42,399 bases of DNA from NCBI GenBank assembly GCA_002261155.1, contig NKXN01000065.1, positions 1 to 42,399 on the forward strand, in the 5' to 3' direction. How positions within the stretch are numbered: position 1 is the first letter of the stretch; every line of letters starts with the position of its first letter. Below the pieces are notes generated by a model. That model ran no database searches, was not told the origin of the DNA, and worked only from the letters and a program-made list of their open reading frames with translations. Positions 26,293-35,380 of the stretch are shown here, one piece after another. The stretch comes from Bacillaceae bacterium SAS-127 (GTDB lineage Bacteria > Bacillota > Bacilli > Bacillales > Domibacillaceae). A program made the position numbers and the translations under genes.

Positions 26293-26936
26293 AACCTATT
26301 TAAATAATATGCTGTTAAAAAATCATTGATTGCCTTTGCAAATTCCCTCGGCTGTTCACGATTTAATTCATGACCACCGTGAGAGATAATTTTCAAAGTT
26401 GATTGATTCATTATTAGCGACAGCTCTTTTGTTGCCGGAAGATTTACTCGATCTTTTGATCCGCACATAATCAAAGAGGGAATAGTAACTTTGCTTAAAT
26501 CTTCTTTCAATTTCAACTGTCTCATTGAATTAACTAATTCAATAACTTGTGCTTTTGTCATATTCATATTTTGAAAGCTTCTATTCGGCATTAGACGAAA
26601 AATTAAATTTTGAATTGTTAGAAGCGTTTTGCTAGGTGATTCAAATTGAGCAGCTGAAACCACTATTCCTTTTAATAGCGGTTTTTGACGAATAGCTTGT
26701 TGTAGTACAAGAACACTACCTAAAGATAATCCGCAAAGAATATAAGGTTCATTCAAATCATCTAAAATAGCAGATACTTTTCTGTTTAGTGCATTTAAAT
26801 TTACTGAATCTGTTTGAGAAATACCTAAAAATAATGAGATCGCCGAGGTATTTGCTATTGGAAGTTCATCTATAACGGCTTGCCAATCATCAGAGGACTG
26901 GCCTAATCCATGAAGAAAAATCAATTTCATATTCAA
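26280..26936 (-). CDS. Alpha/beta hydrolase
   Basis: 218 residues. HGLG (9-12) forms the oxyanion region, GLSLGS (nucleophile Ser 71) the elbow, GSKDRVNLP carries the acid (about 158) and GGHELNREQP the catalytic His (about 188). All three catalytic positions are present, so it should be an active esterase, lipase-like or acyl hydrolase; the substrate cannot be told. It starts 42 bp after the small membrane protein gene and may be cotranscribed with it. Confidence 0.85.
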   Translation of the reverse strand: MNMKLIFLHGLGQSSDDWQAVIDELPIANTSAISLFLGISQTDSVNLNALNRKVSAILDDLNEPYILCGLSLGSVLVLQQAIRQKPLLKGIVVSAAQFESPSKTLLTIQNLIFRLMPNRSFQNMNMTKAQVIELVNSMRQLKLKEDLSKVTIPSLIMCGSKDRVNLPATKELSLIMNQSTLKIISHGGHELNREQPREFAKAINDFLTAYYLNRLTPF

Positions 26937-26978
26937 CTAACCCTCCTAATTAAGGACACCGTGCAATAAGCAAACATT

Positions 26979-27299
26979 TCACTTGGAATAAATTACCTTT
27001 TTATTATACTGAATATATTTAGTGAAAAAAGCACTCAAATATCGAGTAGCTTTCATCGCTAATGGTGCTAACCCAATACCTATGATAAACAGAATACCGC
27101 TACTAATTGTTTGAATAATATCAAATTCTTGAAGGCCCATTTGGTTTACACCTATTAAAATAATTGGAGATAACACAAACGAAACCACAATAGTCCACAA
27201 AGAAAATAATAGTGAAACTAATGTTATCGCAATTCCTAAAAATATGACAATATTAAAGAATATGACTCCAAACAAAGCAAAATAATTAATTCTTTGCAT
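26979..27299 (-). CDS. Small membrane protein (DUF1700 C-terminal-like)
   Basis: About 106 residues with three hydrophobic segments (FGVIFFNIVIFLGIAITLVSLLF, WTIVVSFVLSPIILIGV, ISSGILFIIGIGLAPLAM) and a basic end. The pattern resembles the membrane half of DUF1700 proteins, whose N-terminal helical domain is missing here. I start it at ATG 27299 (MQRINYF), which has GGAGGTGA six bases upstream, instead of 27314. No function can be given. Confidence 0.6.
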   Translation of the reverse strand: MQRINYFALFGVIFFNIVIFLGIAITLVSLLFSLWTIVVSFVLSPIILIGVNQMGLQEFDIIQTISSGILFIIGIGLAPLAMKATRYLSAFFTKYIQYNKKVIYSK

Positions 27300-27585
27300 A
27301 AATATCACCTCCAATTTCTGAAAAGCTGTTTATTGTAAAAATATTCTTTTTCGCTTAATTTTTATTATAATCAAACTTTTTTAGATAAAATCAGACTCTA
27401 GACCGATTTCACATTCTTATTTTTAGCCAAATGACTTAACTATTTGTCTAAGTTAATGCGATTCCTGTAAAATAAAGTTCAATTGAAACTGTTCAGCAAA
27501 CCCGTGTTCTACGGAAAAAGAATGCTTATGCCATTAAAGCGCCTGTTTCTTGATTAAAAAATCGCTAAACTGAAAAATGGTTATT

Positions 27586-28038
27586 TTAGCTATTACTCTC
27601 ATAAATTCTTGAACGACTTCCCCAAGGATGATATCCGTCACCTATATATGTGAATCCGTATTTTTCATAGTATCCAATGTGGTCAGTACAAAGAAAAACT
27701 TTATTGAATCCTGCTTTATCAGCATCAGCTTTAGCACGTAAAAGTAGCTCTTTACCTAAGGACCTACCACGATAGCTTTTTTCAATATAAAGAGCACATA
27801 TCCAAGGCCATAAATCCATACGACTAATAAAATCATTACTAACAAGCCCTACACAGCCAATAATCTCACCTGCATCCTCCATCAAATACCAAATAGGAAG
27901 AGGACTATCTGTTGTTATGCTATGTGTAATACAGTCCTCATATACTTTCATACTGTTTTCGTTTGCCCATATGCTCTGAAAATATTTGATCGCTTTTTCT
28001 TTATACTCTGGATGTTCCCTAACGCTACTAATTTGCAT
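27586..28038 (-). CDS. GNAT N-acetyltransferase
   Basis: 150 residues of the GNAT fold: beta strands with IIGCVGLVSN and ICALYIEKSYRGRSLGKELLLRAKADADKAG (acetyl-CoA loop RGRSLG, about 91-96), ending with a YYEKYGFTYIGDG motif typical of the family. Acceptor unknown. It stands alone, with about 270 bp on each side in which I see no genes. Confidence 0.85.
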   Translation of the reverse strand: MQISSVREHPEYKEKAIKYFQSIWANENSMKVYEDCITHSITTDSPLPIWYLMEDAGEIIGCVGLVSNDFISRMDLWPWICALYIEKSYRGRSLGKELLLRAKADADKAGFNKVFLCTDHIGYYEKYGFTYIGDGYHPWGSRSRIYESNS

Positions 28039-28264
28039 AATGACTTTCCCTTCATATAGTTTAAAAAACTTCTTACTAATTGTAAAATTAAACCTTTTTC
28101 ATAATTAGTTACTCAAGAAAATGGACCTTTAACAGAACAACTTATTGTCACTTGACAACAGAAAGTGTAACTTTGGAATATAGTTTAATTAAAGTATTTT
28201 ATAACCCCTGATATATCAATGTTCTCTTTATATTTCCCCTTATCAAATTAAACACTAAAAAGCA

Positions 28265-28290
28265 CAGTATGTGGCTATGTAAACATACTG
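28265..28290 (-). terminator. Intrinsic terminator of yfhD
   Basis: CAGTATGT pairs with ACATACTG across a 10-base loop; on the minus strand it is followed by GCTTTTTAG. It lies 20 bp after the YfhD-like stop codon. Confidence 0.7.
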
Positions 28291-28309
28291 TACTTTAGCA
28301 AGAGGAATA

Positions 28310-28489
28310 TTACTGGTTATTATTTTTTCTTGCTTTTGCTCTTTGATCTGCCGCTTTTGAACGTTCTTGAGCAACTAAATCGTCCCGATCAGCAAGCTCT
28401 TGTGAGAATTCAACATCTCGACCATCTGATTGAAAAGCCCCAGCTGTATTCGTAATTCGATCATTACCTTCATTATTTCTTTGGAACAT
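28310..28489 (-). CDS. YfhD-family small protein
   Basis: A 59-residue, hydrophilic protein: starts MFQRNNEGNDRITNTAG and contains DGRDVEFSQELADRDDLVAQ, then ERSKAADQRAKARK. This core matches the YfhD family found in spore-forming Bacillaceae. ATG at 28489 has GGAGG about nine bases upstream, and a terminator follows. Function is not known; the family is small and acid- and base-rich. Its presence supports a spore-forming Bacillaceae host. Confidence 0.72.
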   Translation of the reverse strand: MFQRNNEGNDRITNTAGAFQSDGRDVEFSQELADRDDLVAQERSKAADQRAKARKNNNQ

Positions 28490-28599
28490 GTTAAAAAACC
28501 TCCAATTGTAATGTAGTACTCATATAGAATGTGTAATTTATATTAACTTCATTCATTTTTTGCTTAGGCTTTATCCAGATGGCTAGATGTTATTTTCTG

Positions 28600-29748
28600 T
28601 TATGCAGAAATATTTTGGGAAGATGAGGACTTCTTTGTTAGGGAAGCATTTATCATTAACGCTATACAAATGGTACCTACTGTAGAAAAAACAACACCAT
28701 TCCATGCAAATTCATCCCAGATAATACCTGGAATCCAAGAACCGAGACTTCCGCCTAGATAGAAAAAGAATAAGTAAAGGGAAGTAGCTGCTCCACGAGA
28801 TGTTGTTGCAATATCAGTAACAAAAGCTGTAGTAGCTGATTGTGATGCGAAGTTTCCAAAAGCCAATAAAGAAGCACCGATAATAATTGTTGGCAATGTT
28901 CCGAAAAGGGTTAACAATATTCCTATAACTGCGATTATATGCCCATTAGCCATCGTCCATCTTCTTCCGATCCTATCTGATATATATCCTGATATTGGTG
29001 CTGATAATAATCCAAAAGCATAAGTTAAGTATAATAAAGAAACTTCCGTAACAGTTAAGTGAAAAGGTGCTCCACTCACATAAAATGGAATGTAAGTAAA
29101 GAAACTAATAAATGCAAAGAATTGTGCAAAACCAATAGCGAATGTTCCAACTAAGGTGGGATTTTTAAAGTGAATAAGAGAACTATTATTATTCTTTTTT
29201 GTTTGATTTTTAGGGTTAGGTAAATACTTCCACACAAGAAAAGCGACAATAGTAGAGAATATAGCCATAAATCCAAAAACAGCTTTCCAAGAAAGGAGAT
29301 CTGCTATTGGGCCAGAAATAACCCTCCCTAATAACCCACCTCCAACATTCGCACTTACATAAATCCCCATGATTTTACCTCGATGTTTCGCCGGAAATTC
29401 TTCTGAAGCATAAGCCATCATAACAGCCGTTACACCAGGTATAAATAAACCATATGCAAATCTCCAGAATAAGATCGTATTGAATGAATCTGAGACGGCA
29501 ATCATAGTACTGGGAATAATTAAAGCTATACTCGCTAACAAAATAATTTTCTTTCGATTATACAAATCAAACTTTGATGCCAAAATAAAAGAGGTTATAG
29601 CTAAGGTGATAATGGTGATAGAAATAGTATGACTAACGGCCGAGATGGATAATTGAAATTCATCCTTCCAGATAGGTAGTAGGGGCTGAGGTGCATAGAG
29701 AAGAATGAATGCATTGGCTGTAGCCAAAAATAATACTAGAAGCCGCAT
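28600..29748 (-). CDS. MFS transporter (YnfM/AraJ-like, DHA1)
   Basis: 382 residues, about 12 membrane segments. The N-terminus lies in the membrane almost at once (LLVLFLATANAFILLYAP), followed by LPIWKDEFQLS; the motif-A-like loop is DLYNRKKIILLAS. The second half has SGYISDRIGRRWTMANG. It follows citA by 17 bp and is probably cotranscribed. Substrate unknown; it could export the product of the citA/acyl-CoA dehydrogenase unit or be a drug pump. Confidence 0.83.
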   Translation of the reverse strand: MRLLVLFLATANAFILLYAPQPLLPIWKDEFQLSISAVSHTISITIITLAITSFILASKFDLYNRKKIILLASIALIIPSTMIAVSDSFNTILFWRFAYGLFIPGVTAVMMAYASEEFPAKHRGKIMGIYVSANVGGGLLGRVISGPIADLLSWKAVFGFMAIFSTIVAFLVWKYLPNPKNQTKKNNNSSLIHFKNPTLVGTFAIGFAQFFAFISFFTYIPFYVSGAPFHLTVTEVSLLYLTYAFGLLSAPISGYISDRIGRRWTMANGHIIAVIGILLTLFGTLPTIIIGASLLAFGNFASQSATTAFVTDIATTSRGAATSLYLFFFYLGGSLGSWIPGIIWDEFAWNGVVFSTVGTICIALMINASLTKKSSSSQNISA

Positions 29749-29765
29749 GATTAATTATCACCCCT

Positions 29766-30854
29766 TTATAGATAGTTCACTGTCCCCTTATATACTGATT
29801 TTGGATAGATTAATCGTTCTTCAGATGCTTCTGTAATATGTGCACACCAACCGATTACTCTGCTAATTGCAAAAGTTGGAGTATATAAATCTGGATTGAA
29901 ACCAATAGCTTTCATTACAGCTGCTGTATAAAATTCAACATTTGTATAAAGTTTACGGTTTGGCTTATACTCCTTTAATAAGTTTAAAATGACTTCTTCG
30001 ACATAAACAGCTAAGTCCAGCCACTTGGATTCTTTTGATAACTCAATTGCAATAGAACGAAGAGCAATTGAACGTGGGTCTGTGGTTTTGTAACTACGAT
30101 GGCCAAACCCCATTAACCTTTCACCATCTTCAATAGCTTTTCTTAGCCAAATATCTGCATTTTCTTTATTTCCAATGGACTCTAACATTTCTGTAATTTT
30201 AGAAGATGCACCTCCATGTAAGGGACCTTTCAAAGCTCCAATCGCTGCTGTAATCGAAGATATCAAGTCTGAACGAGTTGACGAAACTATTCTCGCTGTA
30301 AATGTTGAAGGGTTCATTCCGTGATCTTGCGTTAAAATGAAGTACGCCTCTAAAGCTCTGACTTCTACTTTAGAAGGTATATCTCCCTTTAGCATATAAA
30401 GGTAATTAGCAGTGTGACCTAACATTGGATTTGGATCAATAGGATGTTCTCCGTTTAATATTCTATAACGATACGATATAATAGTCGGTAATTTTGCTAT
30501 GATAGATATCATGTGACTCATATGAAGTGATTCATTAAATTGAGATTGTCCAATGGATGAAACAGCAGTTCTAAGGACACTCATCATGTCCATATCAGCA
30601 GGTAATACATCAATAATATTTTTTACATAGGGTGGCAAAGCACGTTGAGAAGCTAAGGAGTTGCCAAAAAGATCTTTTTCACTTTTGTTTGGTAAGCTGC
30701 CGTATAACAACAGATATGCTACTTCTTCAAATGTTGAATATTCGGCAAGGTCATCAGCTAAAACCCCTCTATATATCAGTCTACCTTGTTCACCGTCCAC
30801 CATACTAATATTCGTTTCTGCCACCACAACATCTTCAAGACCTTTGGATATCAT
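29766..30854 (-). CDS. citA: Citrate synthase, CitA type
   Basis: 362 residues. Condenses oxaloacetate with acetyl-CoA (or propionyl-CoA). Catalytic positions: GPLHGGAS (His, about 218), GFGHRSYK (His, about 253) and NVEFYTA (about 308). In most citrate synthases the last motif is NVDF, but B. subtilis CitA also has NVEF, and the overall match (GLxxVVxxETxIS, LIYRG, CAHITE) is to CitA rather than CitZ. I start at ATG 30854, with AAAGGAG seven bases upstream. In B. subtilis citA is a minor synthase regulated by a LysR protein. Here it sits between an acyl-CoA dehydrogenase and an MFS pump, so methylcitrate or another acid is possible. Confidence 0.85.
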   Translation of the reverse strand: MISKGLEDVVVAETNISMVDGEQGRLIYRGVLADDLAEYSTFEEVAYLLLYGSLPNKSEKDLFGNSLASQRALPPYVKNIIDVLPADMDMMSVLRTAVSSIGQSQFNESLHMSHMISIIAKLPTIISYRYRILNGEHPIDPNPMLGHTANYLYMLKGDIPSKVEVRALEAYFILTQDHGMNPSTFTARIVSSTRSDLISSITAAIGALKGPLHGGASSKITEMLESIGNKENADIWLRKAIEDGERLMGFGHRSYKTTDPRSIALRSIAIELSKESKWLDLAVYVEEVILNLLKEYKPNRKLYTNVEFYTAAVMKAIGFNPDLYTPTFAISRVIGWCAHITEASEERLIYPKSVYKGTVNYL

Positions 30855-30954
30855 CAAATCGCTCCTTTATAAAAATAGATGGTTTAAAGTACTTGTAATC
30901 TGACTTTTTTGATCATTATTTTTAAATAATATAAGGTGAAAGGCTAAGAAAAGG

Positions 30955-30978
30955 GGGACTTGTTAAACCTTAAGTCCC
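30955..30978 (-). terminator. Intrinsic terminator after the acyl-CoA dehydrogenase gene
   Basis: GGGACTT pairs with AAGTCCC across a 10-base loop and is followed, on the minus strand, by CCTTTTCTT. It lies 27 bp after the stop codon, so citA probably has its own promoter in 30855-30950. Confidence 0.6.
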
Positions 30979-31004
30979 ACCCAATAATTTATTTTTATAT
31001 TAAG

Positions 31005-32203
31005 TTATGTTAACTGTTTACTAACCAGTTCTTTTGGAGTTTTTAGAGGCCTTCCTAACATAGCATCATAAATATCTTTCCCCATAATTTCTCGACCAAT
31101 AAGGGATTTTAATGTATCTGTACTTCCATCCGCAATCATTAATCCTCTTACGTCTCTAAGTCTCTGCTCAAGACCATATTCACGAACATACCCTCTTGCT
31201 CCATGGATTTGAATCGCATCATCGATCGCTTGATAAGCAGTAGTAGTTGCAAACCATTTTGCCATTGCACTCTCCTTAGAGCTAGATTGCCCCTTATCAA
31301 TTAAATCTAAAGCTTTATAAGAAAGAAGGCGTGCAGATTCTAATAAGGTAGCATTATGAGAGATTTTATGCATAACGGATTGGAATCTTCCAATTGGTCC
31401 ACCAAAAGCCGTTCTATGTTTTGAATACTCTACAGCTTGATCAAGTGCTTTTTCAGCTGCGCCTACACAAATAATCCCCATTAAAACTCGCCAATAATTA
31501 AAATGATCGTTAAAGACGTGAAATCCTAAGCCGTCACCACCTAAGCGGTTTTCAACTGGAACAGCCACATTATTAAGTTTAAATCCCCCATAAGACCAGC
31601 CTTTCATCCCCATAGGTTCTATCTGGTATTTTTTATGTTTACATCATCCATATCTACAATAAAAGCTGTTAAACCTTTAGCACCCATATCAGGATTAGTT
31701 TGAGCAAAGACAATGAAAACACCAGACTCTTCAACTCTACTAACCCATTCTTTTTCACCGTTTAAAATATAATAATCTCCATTTCTTATTGCTGTTGTTT
31801 GAGTGTTAGCAAGATCTGAACCACAGTTAGGTTCTGTTAGTCCAACCCCAACTAGCAATTCACCCTTTATCAAATCAGGTAAATATCTCTTTTTTTGTTC
31901 AGTAGTTCCAAACTTAGCGATGAGTCTACCATGACCAGCTCCGAACAGTTCGCGCGTATTCACACTTGTTCGACCACACTCATGATAAATATGCCCCATA
32001 GTTACAGCAGAAAGTCCGCTCCCACCATCTACAACATCGATATCAAGACCAATTAAATTTTTACTACCTGCTTCTTGTCTAACATACCAAGGAAACTGCT
32101 CTGAGTCGCTACTTGCTAAAATGTTTTCTAGATTTGAATCATACAAAAACTTTTTAATTTCTTGCATCCAACGATCAGTTTCATGAGTATTAGAAAAATT
32201 CAT
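31005..32203 (-). pseudogene. Acyl-CoA dehydrogenase, frameshifted
   Basis: The gene reads as two halves: MNFSNTHETD... to ...DVNIKNTR (stop at 31619) and, one frame over, ...EPMGMKGWSYGGFKLNNVAVP to the end. Together they give a full-length dehydrogenase of about 400 residues: FAD/substrate loop (VGVGLTEPNCGSDLANTQT), middle domain (YYILNGEKEWVS) and C-terminal helical domain with the QIHGARGYVREYGLEQRLRDVR motif. Adding one A to the A6 run opposite 31629-31634 restores the frame as VNIKKYQIEPMGMKG. Start ATG 32203 has AAAGGAGA. It is either a recent inactivation or a base-calling error. Confidence 0.85.
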
Positions 32204-32375
32204 AACAGGTCTCCTTTTATTCAATTTAATTTTCAGAATAATCTTAACATAAACGTTATTTTTAATCAAGAATATTTTTACATAAATTACATTTTATGGT
32301 TTATTTTCTTGGTGTTATACAACTTTGAAGTAAGTATTGATTAAAAGCACGCAACAAACGCTAGTTTTTCAATCA

Positions 32376-33533
32376 TCATTTACTGCTCTCTGTTATTCTA
32401 AATTTACTTTTTGTGCTATAAAACTGTAAGCATAGGGAGAATATCATAGATAAAACAGCAAAATAAATTAGCGCAGTGCTTCCCGTTCCTAAAGACAGAA
32501 CAATCCCTCCTAGAGTAGCACCGACTGCACTTCCCAAATAGTTAATAGAACTGTTCAATGCTACTGCTGAACTTCCATTCTGAGGTTGGTATGACAGCAA
32601 TATATGTTGTTGAGGTGCTTGGCAAGCCCACCCCATTGCTCCCCAGACAAAGAAAGGAAAGTATTGTAATAAAGGGACATTAATCGTTATTGGGATGCAA
32701 ATAATAGATAATGTTAATGTAATTAGAATGATGGTAACTAAAGTTTTTGGTTTTTTAAAATGATCGATCAAATAACCAATTATTATACTTCCAAATAATC
32801 CTCCGAATCCCCAAGCCCAAAGGTATACTGCCAGGTTGTTGTAGACTGAAATCTCGTTTAATAAGGGAGATAAATATGTGTATAAACCTAGACTTGCTAC
32901 GCTGGCAAAAAACGTGATTAGCACGGTTATAGCAACCCTTTTATCTAAAAACATTTTTAACCGTTCATTCAGCGCAGGTGGCGGTGTAGTAGGGAAATGA
33001 GGTAGGAATTTAAGCATACCTAAAGCCGCTATTACACCAATAATAACTAAAAGCCACATTGATATTTTCCAGTTAAATAAATTAGAGACATAGAGACCTA
33101 AAGGCACACCTAATACTGTCCCTATGCTCATTCCTCCTATAGTCAATCCGATAGCTCTCCCTTTTTTTTCGCTAGAAACAAGCTGTGCAGAGGCTGCTAC
33201 AGCTAACGGAGAAAACAATCCAGCTCCTACCCCAGCAATTGCTCTAGATAGTAATAGGATAGAAAATGTTGGGGCTAAAGCTGTAATAGCATTAGCAATG
33301 GTAAAAATAAGCATTGAATATAACAGTACTTTTTTTATCGGTTTGCCAGCAAGTAGAGAAGAGAACAAGGGTGCTGATATAGCGTAAAATAGAGTGAAAA
33401 TACTAACCGCTTGCCCTACTTGTGATGCATTTTTATCATATGTGTCGCTAATTCCAGGAAGAAGACCCGCAATAATATAAGCATCAAAACCTAAGGCAAA
33501 CATGCCTATGGCTAATAATAAAACGTTTTTCAT
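32376..33533 (-). CDS. MFS transporter (DHA1/AraJ-like)
   Basis: 385 residues, about 12 membrane segments. Begins LLLAIGMFALGFDAYIIAGLLPG; motif-A loop KPIKKVLLYSM after TM2; SRAIAGVGAGLFSPLAVAASAQLV is the usual TM4-5 motif of this drug/sugar efflux group. It is separated from the oxidoreductase upstream by a terminator, so it is its own unit. Exports a small molecule, perhaps that of the ALAS locus; substrate unknown. Confidence 0.84.
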   Translation of the reverse strand: MKNVLLLAIGMFALGFDAYIIAGLLPGISDTYDKNASQVGQAVSIFTLFYAISAPLFSSLLAGKPIKKVLLYSMLIFTIANAITALAPTFSILLLSRAIAGVGAGLFSPLAVAASAQLVSSEKKGRAIGLTIGGMSIGTVLGVPLGLYVSNLFNWKISMWLLVIIGVIAALGMLKFLPHFPTTPPPALNERLKMFLDKRVAITVLITFFASVASLGLYTYLSPLLNEISVYNNLAVYLWAWGFGGLFGSIIIGYLIDHFKKPKTLVTIILITLTLSIICIPITINVPLLQYFPFFVWGAMGWACQAPQQHILLSYQPQNGSSAVALNSSINYLGSAVGATLGGIVLSLGTGSTALIYFAVLSMIFSLCLQFYSTKSKFRITESSK

Positions 33534-33646
33534 AAGTAACCCCCCCTAAGGTTAAAGGTAGTAAGTATTCGGTTCATGAAAAATTACATGACTTGAAATG
33601 TGGGTATCCGAAAAGAGGTAATTCAACCCCAAAAGTGCAAAACCTA

Positions 33647-33684
33647 AAACCCAAGAATACTGTTAAACCAACATTCTTGGGTTT
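33647..33684. terminator. Intrinsic terminator downstream of the ALAS unit
   Basis: AAACCCAAGAAT pairs with ATTCTTGGGTTT. T-runs flank it on both strands. It lies about 55 bp after the oxidoreductase stop on the minus strand. Confidence 0.8.
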
Positions 33685-33738
33685 TTAATTTGTGTGCTTA
33701 TTAGTCGAAATTGGACTTTTTAGACAGCCCTATGATTT

Positions 33739-34805
33739 CTAACCTAACCTCTCGAATCCACTCTTTTCTGTTAACAACACTCGTTTGGCTAATTTGTTGT
33801 ATTTAACAGAAGAAAATTGGTGCTTACTAGCATCAATTTCATTTAATAACCTCTGTAAGATGATCGCCTCTTTTAGATTTGGAAATTTATATTTAGGTTC
33901 TACACCAAGAATTACAAAATCGCTAACATCCTTAACCACTTTTGTAACTCGCTCTAACTTTCTATCTCCATCAAATGTTTGATCTAAGGAATTGAATTGA
34001 ACTAGTATTTCTCGCTGATTGATATGTTCTTTCCATATTATTAAAGAATCTTCATACCATTGAGGAGTATCGAAAGAAATTTCAGCGAAAATTAAGTTGA
34101 ATTCTTTATCTAAGAACACAAAGTCTAACTCTCTTCGCCTAAATAAATTTACAAAGCTACTATAGCCTGTAACTACCGCCCCATCTAAATCAGCAATTAT
34201 AGATATGCTGTCTGGAATATTATCACCCGATATAGAAAAATCAGATTTAACACCATGAAATTGCTTAAAGTTTAATGTAGATGAATGATTAATCCATTGG
34301 ACTAGATCAAGTGGATGAATAACCTCACTCATAACTCCAGTTGTTGGTCGATAATCATTAATCCTATTTTTTGCCATAAAAAATTTGCTTTAACTAATGA
34401 AAGTTCATGTTCTTCCACGTAAGACTTTAACAAGCGTGCAGCTTCTGAATATCTGGCAACTACATTCAAACAGAAGCCTGAAGTATCTTTTAATATTTCT
34501 TCAGCATAGTCTAAATTGAAATTTGGGTCTGCAAGCGGTTTTTCACAGATAACAAAACCTTTGAAACCCTTCAATTGTGATAGAACTGCACCATGATTTT
34601 CATCATTAACAGCGACCACCACAATATCAGGTTCAAACTCAATAAGAGAGGTTTGAATATTTGGATAGTATGTCAAAGTAATGTCTTTCCTGTTTCGTGT
34701 TGTATAAGCTATATTTATTTCTTCATCGTATAACTTTGCAATATTTTGAAACGCTTCTAAAAACATATTGCCAGAGAACCCCATGCCGATAATCAGAACT
34801 TTCAT
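33739..34805 (-). pseudogene. Gfo/Idh/MocA-like NAD(P)-binding oxidoreductase, frameshifted
   Basis: The first half starts MKVLIIGMGFSGNMFLEAF (a Rossmann dinucleotide fold), with ICEKPLADPNF, the Gfo/Idh/MocA EKP motif, near residue 88. It runs out of frame after FLWQK; the second half continues in another frame as NRINDYRPTTGVMSEVIHPLDL. Adding one A to the A6 run opposite 34367-34372 gives FLWQKNRINDY and one protein of about 355 residues, a normal length for the family. The start at ATG 34805 has AGGGGGAT upstream and is 13 bp after the GNAT stop. Substrate unknown. Confidence 0.8.
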
Positions 34806-34818
34806 AGTAGCTATCCCC

Positions 34819-35310
34819 CTATTCAATTACCTTGATTAGCAGCTTTTCACCAGTTTCTAAATAGCCTCTCTTTCTGTTGAATTCTTCCGCCATCTTGCTA
34901 GATTGTGCAACTATCTTATTAACTTTGTTCTCTTTAAACCAACTATGTAGATGCTCCATAATAGCTTCAGCAATTCCTAGCCCTCTTCTATCTTGACGTA
35001 CTACCAGAGACTGACCCCAGCCTACTTTTCCATTCAATGCCCCAACCATAGGGGCTCTTAAATCTATAACCCCTATCACACAAGCGCAAATATCTTTCTC
35101 CTTCCCGTATTCACCAACTAGTATTGCTACATTTTTATTTGAGATATTTTCTTTGAGCCACTCTCGATAAGCTCTTTGCCAAGCTAAATCATCTTCCTTA
35201 TTCTTTGAAGCGTAATGTGTCTCTCCACTTGATAATAATACTTTTCTTAATTCAACTAGCTGTTCACTATCTTCAATAGCGGCTTTTCGAATTGTTAAGT
35301 TGTTTCTCAT
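34819..35310 (-). CDS. GNAT N-acetyltransferase in the ALAS unit
   Basis: 163 residues. GNAT pattern: TIRKAAIEDSEQLVELRKVLLSSGE at the N-terminus, then GWGQSLVVRQDRRGLGIAEAIMEHLHSWF (about 98-126) with the acetyl-CoA loop RRGLG, and EEFNRKRGYLETG at the end. The spacing (71 bp after the ALAS gene, 13 bp before the oxidoreductase) suggests one operon. An acyltransferase beside an aminoketone-forming enzyme could acylate the amine; this is inference. Confidence 0.82.
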   Translation of the reverse strand: MRNNLTIRKAAIEDSEQLVELRKVLLSSGETHYASKNKEDDLAWQRAYREWLKENISNKNVAILVGEYGKEKDICACVIGVIDLRAPMVGALNGKVGWGQSLVVRQDRRGLGIAEAIMEHLHSWFKENKVNKIVAQSSKMAEEFNRKRGYLETGEKLLIKVIE

Positions 35311-35380
35311 AAGTTGTGTCTCTCCTTAAATAATGATCATTTTTATTTGCTAATATTGTCTAGAAATAAGCAGCTATTAC

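Noticed and set aside
29766-30854. Catalytic Asp of citrate synthase replaced by Glu (NVEF), suggesting a dead or altered enzyme
   Set aside because: B. subtilis CitA has the same NVEF motif, so Glu is normal for this subfamily.
32203-32375. Programmed ribosomal frameshifting as the explanation of the split acyl-CoA dehydrogenase
   Set aside because: There is no stimulatory hairpin or Shine-Dalgarno-like site at the A6 run near 31630, and this family is not known to use it; deletion or read error is simpler.
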